Source: Spirochaetales bacterium
GTDB taxonomy: Bacteria > Spirochaetota > Spirochaetia > Sphaerochaetales > Sphaerochaetaceae
Assembly: GCA_012519125.1 (NCBI GenBank)
Contig: JAAYQY010000331.1
Span: 1 to 7,195 of the forward strand
Length of the DNA: 7,195 bases
Direction: 5' to 3'
Shown here: positions 1 through 5,285 of the stretch, in pieces
Numbering within the stretch: the stretch's first letter is position 1
How the letters are laid out: each line of letters begins with the position of its first letter
Made by a program: the position numbers and the translations under genes
Notes under the pieces: model-generated
Told to the model about the DNA's origin: nothing
Databases searched by the model: none
What the model saw: only the letters and a program-made list of their open reading frames with translations

Positions 1-524
1 CCTTCGTCGAGCTGGGTGAAGGAGACGCTGCCGTCTTTGAGCTGAATATCCAAGCCTACTCCCCGAATGGTCTTGTTTCCTTCAAACTGGAGACTTACCG
101 TCTCTTCCCCAACGCTGAGGAGGTGCTGCTCATCGTGGTACCACACAAGATGCTCAGCCTCAACTACAAGCGTATCCGAAGGCTTTTCGACTTGGATTGC
201 ACCGGTAAGCGTTGCATCATAGGTGGTAAGGTCCACTTCTGCCCTCTGTGCTTTTCCGCGGAGCAGAAGCGTACCGTCTGCACTGGTTTGGGTGAAGACG
301 AAGTTGGTGATGATGGCTTTGTTGGTCGCATTGTAGAGGGATATCTCAGCTGCGGTTACTGAAAGGGGTTCATTATCTCCGCGGTCGAGGCGGTAGGTGG
401 CATTGGTAAGCCTGAGGTCAGGAAGTTCGAGGGTACGTGCGTACGCCTCCTGCTCAGGGGAGAGCGAGCAGGAGAAGAGAAGCAGTGATGCAAGAACCAT
501 GCCAAGAACGAGCTTTTTCCTCAT
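1..524 (-). CDS. LptC-like envelope lipoprotein, partial (C-terminus beyond the left edge)
   Basis: An open frame of 174 codons runs from an ATG at 524-522 off the left edge without a stop. The start MRKKLVLG and a hydrophobic run ending LLLFSC give a lipoprotein signal with the lipidated cysteine at residue 19. The rest is beta-rich: alternating hydrophobic strands, a GTLLLRGKA segment near 84-92, LVVEAEHLVWY near 119-129 and IRGVGLDIQL near 153-162. This resembles the LptC/LptA (OstA-like) fold, whose members carry lipopolysaccharide across the periplasm. The family call is by pattern only and is moderate; LptC is usually about 190 residues, so little is missing. The gene lies 37 nt downstream of the RseC-family gene and probably belongs to its operon. 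No Shine-Dalgarno precedes the ATG. An in-frame TTG eight codons upstream (548) is a less likely start. Whether this organism makes LPS cannot be seen here. Confidence 0.75.
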   Translation of the reverse strand, partial: MRKKLVLGMVLASLLLFSCSLSPEQEAYARTLELPDLRLTNATYRLDRGDNEPLSVTAAEISLYNATNKAIITNFVFTQTSADGTLLLRGKAQRAEVDLTTYDATLTGAIQVEKPSDTLVVEAEHLVWYHDEQHLLSVGEETVSLQFEGNKTIRGVGLDIQLKDGSVSFTQLDE

Positions 525-530
525 ATGCTG

Positions 531-559
531 AGTATACCCGTGGTTCAAGCTTTGGGCAA
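531..559 (-). promoter_or_regulatory. Possible internal promoter giving a leaderless mRNA for the LptC-like gene
   Basis: On the minus strand TTGCCC (559-554) is followed by a 17-nt spacer and TATACT (536-531; 5 of 6 matches to TATAAT). Only six bases, CAGCAT, separate the -10 box from the ATG at 524, so transcription would start at or next to the A of the start codon. The ATG has no Shine-Dalgarno, which fits a leaderless transcript. The -35 box overlaps the TGA of the preceding gene (564-562) only by proximity, not by sequence. This is inference from consensus matching. Confidence 0.4.
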
Positions 560-561
560 TC

Positions 562-978
562 TCAATTTTCCTTCTCATCGGAGAGGATTCGCTCAACTAC
601 CGGCAGGTAGTGGTTCTGACTGCTTCGGAAGTAGATCCAAACACCTAAAAATCCTACCAGAATGCCAAGAAGTCCAAAGAAAAAGGAAGCCAGCTCGCCC
701 GAGCCGAACCTCCCGGAGAGATAATACCCCAAGGGGAAGAGCAGAAGGGGAAAAATCAAGGTAATGAGAGTCCCGGCGATGGTGCGGCCAGGTTGCAAGT
801 AGATTTCCACTGTCGAACCTGGCTCTGCAGGAAGCATATGCTTGTTCCATGCTTCGAAACGCTTGCCCTTGGTGTTGCAGAAGGCTTCCCCTTTGCACCC
901 ATTGCAAGCGGAGCTGGTGCACGATACTTCCAGCATCTGCTTCGAAACTATTTTGGTTACGGTAACTATCTCAAACAT
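562..978 (-). CDS. rseC: RseC/MucC-family membrane protein with a four-cysteine cluster
   Basis: A 138-residue protein. The N-terminal cytoplasmic part holds cysteines at 20, 25, 28 and 34 (C-x4-C-x2-C-x5-C), the signature of the RseC family. Two hydrophobic helices follow at about 67-89 and 96-117, then a charged tail. RseC proteins are inner-membrane proteins linked in Proteobacteria to sigma-E control, and in other species to the Rnf-like SoxR-reducing system; the cysteines probably bind an Fe-S cluster or metal. The ATG at 978-976 is chosen because the family motif begins right after it and AAGGA lies 8 nt upstream. Reading further upstream, to 1059, adds an arginine-rich stretch that merely overlaps the preceding gene. 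The start overlaps that gene's stop (ATGTTTGA), implying translational coupling. No rnf, rpoE or rseA genes are visible nearby, so its partner is unknown. Confidence 0.85.
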   Translation of the reverse strand: MFEIVTVTKIVSKQMLEVSCTSSACNGCKGEAFCNTKGKRFEAWNKHMLPAEPGSTVEIYLQPGRTIAGTLITLIFPLLLFPLGYYLSGRFGSGELASFFFGLLGILVGFLGVWIYFRSSQNHYLPVVERILSDEKEN

Positions 979-1792
979 CCTTCTGTTCCTTCTCGTCTGT
1001 CTTTGCTTCCACCGGGATCTGAATCGTCTCAATCGAGGTTGCCTTGCCATCATCTGCAATATCCACCAATACTCCGACCAGCTTCAGGTCCTCCCAGCAC
1101 TCGAATGAGCGGGCGGGGACCTGGGAGATATGCTTGTCAATCTCCACCTGCTTGTCAAAGCCTCCCACACTCATCTGGCTTCCGCAGCGACCGTTGTCGG
1201 TGATGTATGCCGTGCCCCCCTTGAGAATGGTGGCATCGGCAGAGAGGACCTTGGTATGGGTCCCGATGACTGCACTCGCCTTGCCATCCAACATGAAGCC
1301 CATCGAGAGCTTTTCAGCAGTAGGAGAGGCATGGAACTGCACCAGGGCTAGCGCTCCATCCTCTTTCGCCTTGTCAACCAGTAGTTGGGCAAGGCTGAAA
1401 GCGTTGGAGAGATGGGTGCGTGGGAAATCGGCATTACCGAGGATGTTGATCACGCAGACCTTGGTCTCCTTGACGGTGAGGTAGCGCACCCCCCGCCCAG
1501 GATTCTGTTGCGGATAGTTTGCCGGCCTGAGAATGCTGGGATTCTTTGCAATGAACTCAACCATATCCATCTTGTAATAGATTTTCTCACCGCCGGTAAG
1601 CACATCAATACCCAGTTTCAACAATTGCATGCTGTGGGCTCGTCCAAGGCCAAAGCCGTTGGTAGCTCCTTCGCCATTGGCAATGACCAAGTCAATCTGT
1701 TTTTCCTGCCTGAGAGTCTTCAGGGTTTCCTTGACAGTCTGGATGCCAGGTCTCCCCACTATTTCGCCTAAAAAGAGTACGCGTATGCTCAT
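971..1792 (-). CDS. YmdB/TIGR00282-like metallophosphoesterase with altered metal-site residues
   Basis: 273 residues, the usual size for this family. YmdB enzymes are cytosolic metal-dependent phosphodiesterases; the Bacillus subtilis protein hydrolyses cyclic nucleotides and affects biofilm and motility decisions. Family landmarks in order: VLFLGEIVGRPG (5-16), ANGEGA (38-43), LRPANYP (88-94), FHASPTAEKLSMG (153-165), VIGTHTKVLSAD (175-186) and TAYITDNG. The fold is clear, but several ligand positions differ from B. subtilis YmdB as I recall it: Asp8 is Glu10, the Asn-His of GNHTWD is Glu69-Lys70 (GGEKIYY), and the second His of GTHTH is Lys181. Glu41, His154 and His179 are kept. Activity may be lost or changed. 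The ATG at 1792-1790 begins the first beta strand, as in the family; no good Shine-Dalgarno is visible. It is first in a minus-strand operon with the RseC- and LptC-like genes, and its last eight bases overlap rseC. The last 15 residues are charged and poorly conserved. Confidence 0.88.
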   Translation of the reverse strand: MSIRVLFLGEIVGRPGIQTVKETLKTLRQEKQIDLVIANGEGATNGFGLGRAHSMQLLKLGIDVLTGGEKIYYKMDMVEFIAKNPSILRPANYPQQNPGRGVRYLTVKETKVCVINILGNADFPRTHLSNAFSLAQLLVDKAKEDGALALVQFHASPTAEKLSMGFMLDGKASAVIGTHTKVLSADATILKGGTAYITDNGRCGSQMSVGGFDKQVEIDKHISQVPARSFECWEDLKLVGVLVDIADDGKATSIETIQIPVEAKTDEKEQKDV

Positions 1793-1815
1793 GCTCAGTA
1801 GAGTACCGAGTTTCT

Positions 1816-1829
1816 TTGCCCGAAGGCAA
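1816..1829. repeat. Inverted repeat TTGCC-CGAA-GGCAA between divergent genes
   Basis: A perfect 5-bp inverted repeat with a 4-nt centre lies between the YmdB-like gene (minus) and the GH3 gene (plus). It sits about 30 bp upstream of the expected GH3 transcription start. On the minus strand it overlaps a weak candidate -35 (TTGCCT, 1829-1824) for the YmdB-like operon. As minus-strand RNA it would form a short stem with a UUCG loop closed by C-G, but no U-tract follows, so it is not a terminator. It could be an operator or leader hairpin. The repeat is short and may be chance. Confidence 0.35.
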
Positions 1830-1838
1830 GGCTTACCG

Positions 1839-1847
1839 TGTTACAAT
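1839..1847 (+). promoter_or_regulatory. Extended -10 promoter candidate for the GH3 gene
   Basis: TGTTACAAT reads as an extended -10 element (TG-N-TACAAT, 5 of 6 matches in the hexamer). A TTGCCC lies 20 nt upstream, too far for a good -35, but extended -10 promoters can work without one. Transcription would begin near 1854. That leaves a leader of only about a dozen bases, with GGGAGG still inside it ahead of the ATG at 1866. The tight fit is a reason for caution. Confidence 0.4.
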
Positions 1848-1865
1848 GTAGGAGGGAGGCATACC

Positions 1866-4001
1866 ATGATCCGAAGGGGATTCGAGCAATTGATGAAGCG
1901 CATCGTGCAGAAGAGAATGCAAGAGATGCTTGCTCCCCGGGTGTGTCTACCCGACTACGAGCCCATGCACTTGCTCCTTCCTCCCAGCGATGAGCCTTCG
2001 GTGGCCAAACGTCTTCTTGCTCACCTTACCGCAGATGAGAAGATTTCCCTGCTTTCAGGCGTTGAGGAGTTTTGCATCCCTGCTGTTTCTCGTGTCGGCC
2101 TCAAGGCTGTATGGAGCAGTGACGCTACCCTTGGTTTGAGGAACTGGAAGACAGAAGTCACCGACTTTCCCGCATCCTCTGCACTGGCATCGAGCTTCGA
2201 TCGTGAGTTGCTTGAGCGCGTAGGCGCCGTACTGGGTGAGGAGTGCCGGGCCTTGGGGGTGGGAGTACTGCTGGGGCCGGGAGTGAACTTGGCCCGGGTC
2301 CCTGTGTGTGGGAGAAACTTCGAGTATTATGGCGAGGACCCGTATCTGAGCGGGGAGATGGCAGCTGCCTACATCAAGGGGGTCACCTCCTACCCGGTTA
2401 TCACCTGCGTAAAGCATTTTGCCTGCAACAACAGCGAGTATGACCGGCATAAATCAAACTCTGTGGTGGATGAACGGACGCTCAGAGAGCTCTATCTGCC
2501 TGCATTCAAGCGTAGCCTTGAGTCTGGCTCTCTTGCCCTGATGACCAGCTACAACCAAGTGAACGGGAGCTATACCAGCGAACATTCCTACCTGTTGGAG
2601 GGCATTCTCAGAGGGGAGTGGGGCTTTGATACGCTGGTGGTTTCAGATTGGAATTCGCTGTACAGCACCCAAGGGGTGCTTGCTCATGGTGTAGATCTTG
2701 AGATGCCTTCTCCCAAATACTTGGGAAAAGAGCAAGTGCAAAAGAGCCTGCAAGCGGGGAAGGCTACCCAAGCGATGATCGATGCGAAGGTACTGCATCT
2801 GCTCACAACCTACGAAAGAGCCGGGCTCTTCACTGTCCCGATGGCCGATAGTACATGCAAGGCGGGTACTGCCGAACATCGTCAAGTAGCCCTCGAGGCT
2901 GCCCTCTCCTCGGTAGTACTGCTCAAACATGATGCGTCTGTCCTTCCGCTCGACAAGCACACACACCTTTGCATCGGAGGCAGTCTCATCGACAAGGTGA
3001 GCCAAGGCGGTGGCTCATCCATGATTGCCCTGCCTTCAGGCGTGCAGACACTGGCTTCTGCTTTGCAAGAGAGGGCAGATCTGCTTCCCCGGTTCTGGTA
3101 TCGTGTTCCGAAGTGGAGAAAGAGAGTGGCACAGGCCGATGCCGTGGTGCTGCAGGTTGGGTTCGACCATATTGAGGAGAGCGAAGCATACGACAAGCCG
3201 TGGCGATTGCTTGCCAGTGACAGGGAATCGATTCACCAAGCGGCAAACCTGAACAGCAAGACTGTGGTAATCGTGCAAAGTGGCGGGGCGGTGGAGATGG
3301 AGAGCTGGCAAGCCTGCGTTCCCTCAATTCTCTCAGCATCCTTTCTCGGTTCCTCAACAGCCCAGGCATTGAAGGCCTTGTTGTTCGGCGATGCCAACCC
3401 GTCGGGAAAGCTCTGTTATACCATTGCCCATGCACTTGACGACTACCGCTCAATGCGTACATATCCCCGGGATTTTGCTCATCTGAGCCTTGCTCGGCTT
3501 CGAAAGGGGCAGGGTGATCCGACTATTCGTTCGGTGCAAAACCTGGAGTACAACGAAGCCTTGATGATGGGGTACCGGCAGTTTGACACAGAAAAGCAGG
3601 AGCCGCTCTTCTGCTTTGGTCATGGGCTTTCCTATACACACTTTAGCTACGAAAATCTGAAGTGTGAGGAGCTCAGTGATGGCTGGGAGCTCTCCTTTAC
3701 GGTGCGCAACTGCACAGAGAGAGCAGGCAGCGAGGTATGTCAGCTCTATGTCCGTTCCTTCGAACCGGTAGTGTTCCGTCCGATGCAAGAGCTGAAGGGG
3801 TTTGTTAAGGTGGCCTTGGGACCTCACGCATCAAAACAGGTCTCTCTCGTTGTAGGTTTTGAGGCTCTCTCCCGTTGGGATCTGGAACGTTGGGCTTTTG
3901 TCAGTGATCCTGGACAGTATGAGCTGTGCGTAGGTTCCAGTAGCCGCGACATCCGGCTGCAGTGCATCGTGGAGCACAAAAAAAGGAAGCCATTGAACTG
4001 A
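1866..4001 (+). CDS. Glycoside hydrolase family 3, beta-glucosidase type
   Basis: 711 residues with the standard three GH3 parts: an N-terminal barrel (to about 300), an alpha/beta sandwich from about 340 (QVALEAALSSVVLLK at 340-354), and a C-terminal fibronectin-III-like domain opened by FGHGLSY (584-590). GRNFEYYGEDPY starts at 149, substrate-pocket Lys183-His184 lie in VKHFACNN, and the nucleophile should be Asp261 in VVSDW. Glu440 in EESEAYD is in the place of the usual acid/base. The family removes glucose or related sugars from the non-reducing end of oligosaccharides; substrate cannot be read from sequence. There is no signal peptide, so it acts in the cytoplasm on imported sugars. The loop usually DGP-x-G is DATLG at 86-90. 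The ATG at 1866 is chosen for the strong GGAGGGAGG at 1851-1859; the frame is open upstream to 1629, but that part is antisense to the YmdB-like gene. It is monocistronic, and the tRNA terminator lies in its last codons. Confidence 0.93.
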   Translation: MIRRGFEQLMKRIVQKRMQEMLAPRVCLPDYEPMHLLLPPSDEPSVAKRLLAHLTADEKISLLSGVEEFCIPAVSRVGLKAVWSSDATLGLRNWKTEVTDFPASSALASSFDRELLERVGAVLGEECRALGVGVLLGPGVNLARVPVCGRNFEYYGEDPYLSGEMAAAYIKGVTSYPVITCVKHFACNNSEYDRHKSNSVVDERTLRELYLPAFKRSLESGSLALMTSYNQVNGSYTSEHSYLLEGILRGEWGFDTLVVSDWNSLYSTQGVLAHGVDLEMPSPKYLGKEQVQKSLQAGKATQAMIDAKVLHLLTTYERAGLFTVPMADSTCKAGTAEHRQVALEAALSSVVLLKHDASVLPLDKHTHLCIGGSLIDKVSQGGGSSMIALPSGVQTLASALQERADLLPRFWYRVPKWRKRVAQADAVVLQVGFDHIEESEAYDKPWRLLASDRESIHQAANLNSKTVVIVQSGGAVEMESWQACVPSILSASFLGSSTAQALKALLFGDANPSGKLCYTIAHALDDYRSMRTYPRDFAHLSLARLRKGQGDPTIRSVQNLEYNEALMMGYRQFDTEKQEPLFCFGHGLSYTHFSYENLKCEELSDGWELSFTVRNCTERAGSEVCQLYVRSFEPVVFRPMQELKGFVKVALGPHASKQVSLVVGFEALSRWDLERWAFVSDPGQYELCVGSSSRDIRLQCIVEHKKRKPLN

Positions 4002-4007
4002 CTTCCT
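3978..4007 (-). terminator. Rho-independent terminator of the tRNA-Arg gene
   Basis: Read on the minus strand, AGGAAGTCA (4007-3999) pairs with TGGCTTCCT (3992-3984), a 9-bp stem with one G-U pair and a GTTCAA loop. A run of T residues follows at 3983-3978. It begins seven bases after the tRNA 3' end at 4014, so it should end the tRNA transcript. The stem and T-tract lie inside the last codons of the opposing GH3 gene, whose stop TGA (3999-4001) is part of the stem. On the plus strand the stem is not followed by a T-tract, so it should not terminate GH3 mRNA efficiently. Confidence 0.8.
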
Positions 4008-4013
4008 CGCTAT

Positions 4014-4087
4014 TGAGCCCGGCGGGGTTCGAACTCACGACCTTCTCCTCCGGAGGGAGACGCTCTATCCAGCTGAGCTACGGGCCC
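4014..4087 (-). tRNA. tRNA-Arg (anticodon CCG)
   Basis: A 74-nt cloverleaf read on the minus strand. The acceptor stem is GGGCCCG with CGGGCTC (one G-U pair) and discriminator A. The D-arm is GCTC...GAGC, the anticodon stem TCTCC/GGAGA, and the loop CTCCGGA with anticodon CCG at 4053-4051. The T-loop TTCGAAC is standard. No CCA is encoded. The T-stem GTGAG/CCCGC has a U-G pair and an apparent A52-C62 mismatch, which is unusual but does not disrupt the rest. It reads arginine CGG codons. It forms its own small unit, with a promoter just upstream (4128-4099) and a terminator just downstream (4007-3978). Confidence 0.95.
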
Positions 4088-4098
4088 ATAACCCACAC

Positions 4099-4128
4099 AT
4101 CCTACGGTAGAGAGGATAGCATTGTCAA
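4099..4128 (-). promoter_or_regulatory. Promoter of tRNA-Arg
   Basis: On the minus strand a perfect TTGACA (4128-4123) is followed by an 18-nt spacer and TAGGAT (4104-4099; 4 of 6 matches). The -10 box ends 11 nt before the mature tRNA 5' end at 4087, so the primary transcript would carry a leader of only a few bases for RNase P to remove. That geometry fits a dedicated tRNA promoter. Confidence 0.65.
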
Positions 4129-4249
4129 GTAAGGGCTTGGGAAATCCTATGACACGAGATGAAAATTATATAAAAAGTTTTAATATAAAGAATTATTGTA
4201 TAAGTATAGATGAGAAATGAAAGTTGTAGGAAATAGAGAGTATCAACTC
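4129..4249. other. AT-rich intergenic stretch with near-palindrome
   Basis: These bases lie between the divergent tRNA-Arg promoter and the promoter of the secreted-protein gene. The stretch 4160-4210 is strikingly AT-rich against the GC-balanced surroundings. It contains a near-palindrome: TTATAT (4166-4171) mirrors ATATAA (4183-4188), and inside it AAAA mirrors TTTT with one extra base. It could be a regulator site, an upstream activating AT tract or merely curved DNA. A small frame from 4217 overlaps the next gene out of frame and is not supported. I see no RNA gene here. Confidence 0.4.
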
Positions 4250-4278
4250 TTGACACGTGTTTCCCGTCTTATTACACT
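4250..4278 (+). promoter_or_regulatory. Sigma-70-type promoter of the secreted-protein gene
   Basis: A perfect TTGACA (4250-4255), a 17-nt spacer and TACACT (4273-4278; 4 of 6 matches) precede the gene starting at 4302. The start point would fall near 4285, immediately before the Shine-Dalgarno AGAGGA (4286-4291), leaving a leader of about 17 bases. The AT-rich tract just upstream could act as an UP element. Confidence 0.6.
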
Positions 4279-4301
4279 TTCACACAGAGGAATGGATCAC
4301 C

Positions 4302-4877
4302 ATGGGAAATGCAATCAGGCAACTCAAGCGAGCAATGATATGCTTCCTTCTTCTTGGAGGCTTCTCCTCCTTTGCCCTGACTGCCTCTCCGCTTCCTTTT
4401 GACAGGATAGAAGTCTTGGGACAGATGCCGGTAACTGAGGTCTTTCGGGTTATCCAGAACCAGAATGCACTGAATTTCAATCTTGCCGACAGCCGCAACA
4501 GCATTGTACAGGTCGGCACGTACACCCTCATTTCAAACAATTCAGGTTCTCAATTCAAGATGGTTATCCGTCCGGGTGAATTTGGAGAGAAATTGCGGTT
4601 TTCCTTTGTGCTTGACGAGGAGGAGCCACTGCTTCCCGGTCAGCTATCTGAGCTTCCCTTCTCGGTTCGGGTCGCCAGCGATGTGTCCAGGGCAGTGAGT
4701 GTTGCAGGAAGCGAAGCAATGGAGAAGGATTTGGGCGTTCGTGGTGTCTACGCCAACAACGATACCATCCTGTATGAAACCGGATCCATTCTTGCTGAGA
4801 TTCCTGATTTTAATCCCGATCAATACGCAACCGGCTGGTATTCGGCAGCAATTCAGCTGAGCATCGAGGTGCTCTAG
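4302..4877 (+). CDS. Secreted protein of unknown function, predicted beta-rich
   Basis: 191 residues. The N-terminus has basic residues (Arg6, Lys9, Arg10), a hydrophobic core at 12-26 and a likely cleavage site after Ala28 (A-L-T-A before SPLPFD), so it should be exported by Sec to the periplasm or surface. No lipobox is present: Cys14 lies inside the core. The mature part has no cysteine and alternates hydrophobic and polar residues. Segments such as VQVGTYTLISNN and the ending GWYSAAIQLSIEVL look like strands of an immunoglobulin-like beta sandwich, as in many surface or pilus-type proteins; this is an impression, not a family match. The ATG at 4302 is chosen for AGAGGA nine bases upstream and because the signal peptide starts there; the in-frame ATG at 4257 would put extra residues before it. 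A good promoter precedes it. Its TAG interlocks with the stop of the convergent neighbour (CTAG). Confidence 0.8.
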   Translation: MGNAIRQLKRAMICFLLLGGFSSFALTASPLPFDRIEVLGQMPVTEVFRVIQNQNALNFNLADSRNSIVQVGTYTLISNNSGSQFKMVIRPGEFGEKLRFSFVLDEEEPLLPGQLSELPFSVRVASDVSRAVSVAGSEAMEKDLGVRGVYANNDTILYETGSILAEIPDFNPDQYATGWYSAAIQLSIEVL

Positions 4878-5239
4878 CAGAGTTCCTCATCCAAAAGCCA
4901 CGCATCATCCTCTTCATCAAACTGCACTTTCAAGAGTTCCTTGAGCCACTGATGGTCATCATCTGTCTCTTCAAGGGATCTGTCTCTATCATGTGGAGCG
5001 CTGAGCCAAGCGTCAAGTTTGAGTAGAGCTTGCTTGTCACTAAAGCAGGGCCGTTCCTTGGTGAGGTCTGCTTGCTCGGTGAGCAATTGATAGGGGCATG
5101 TGGTGCACGTAGGGGAAAGCTGGCAGAATTTGAGAGCTTCTGCATACCATTCTCGGTTATTCATGAGCCAAGCATACTGCACAAGCTCTCTTTTTTCCAC
5201 AGCAAAGACCCACTCCTGTTTGACTCTCCTTGCAAACAA
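4874..5239 (-). CDS. Small protein of unknown function with a four-cysteine cluster
   Basis: I do not recognise this protein. The longest reading is 121 residues from a TTG at 5239. In that numbering Cys39, Cys45, Cys48 and Cys65 form C-x5-C-x2-C-x16-C, which suggests a zinc or Fe-S site, within a segment rich in aromatic residues (EWYAEALKF, TTCPYQLL). The last third is very acidic (DDDHQW, FDEEDDAWLLDEEL) and ends in Cys121. There is no signal peptide or membrane helix, so it should be cytosolic. The start is uncertain: the TTG lacks a Shine-Dalgarno, and the opposing gene's promoter (5220-5249) covers it. GTG at 5200 (AGGAG 12 nt upstream), GTG at 5182 and ATG at 5164 are alternatives, and all keep the cysteines. 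It fills what would otherwise be an empty gap, and its TAG interlocks with the convergent gene's TAG, both of which support it being real. Confidence 0.6.
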   Translation of the reverse strand: MFARRVKQEWVFAVEKRELVQYAWLMNNREWYAEALKFCQLSPTCTTCPYQLLTEQADLTKERPCFSDKQALLKLDAWLSAPHDRDRSLEETDDDHQWLKELLKVQFDEEDDAWLLDEELC

Positions 5240-5249
5240 GGTCTACAAT
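5220..5249 (+). promoter_or_regulatory. Promoter of the nucleotidyltransferase gene
   Basis: TTGACT (5220-5225; 5 of 6) and TACAAT (5244-5249; 5 of 6) are 18 nt apart. Transcription would begin near 5256, giving a leader of about 30 bases that contains the Shine-Dalgarno GAGGAG. The element overlaps the 5' end of the longest reading of the opposing small gene, so the two divergent starts may interfere with each other. Confidence 0.6.
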
Positions 5250-5285
5250 ACAGAGCAACTTCAGTCACGTTGAGGAGCAAACACG

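Noticed and set aside
123..362. 79-codon plus-strand frame at the left end
   Set aside because: Antisense to the LptC-like gene, whose open frame with lipoprotein signal explains the whole stretch.
979..1059. N-terminal extension of the RseC frame by 27 codons
   Set aside because: The arginine-rich extension overlaps the upstream gene in another frame. RseC proteins begin at the MFEIV-like strand, and the ATG at 978 has AAGGA at good spacing.
793..1203. 136-codon plus-strand frame across rseC and the YmdB-like gene
   Set aside because: Antisense to two recognised overlapping genes; proline/serine-rich shadow.
1816..1829. Hairpin with UUCG loop read as a terminator
   Set aside because: The stem is only 5 bp and no T-tract follows on either strand; it is kept only as an inverted repeat.
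1629..1865. N-terminal extension of the GH3 frame by 79 codons
   Set aside because: The extension is antisense to the start of the YmdB-like gene and lacks GH3 similarity. The ATG at 1866 has a strong Shine-Dalgarno.
2986..3462. 158-codon minus-strand frame inside GH3
   Set aside because: Low-complexity arginine/proline/serine-rich reading antisense to the conserved GH3 sandwich domain; no motif.
4217..4402. 61-codon plus-strand frame before the secreted-protein gene
   Set aside because: It overlaps the secreted-protein gene out of frame, lies across that gene's promoter, and shows no recognisable feature.
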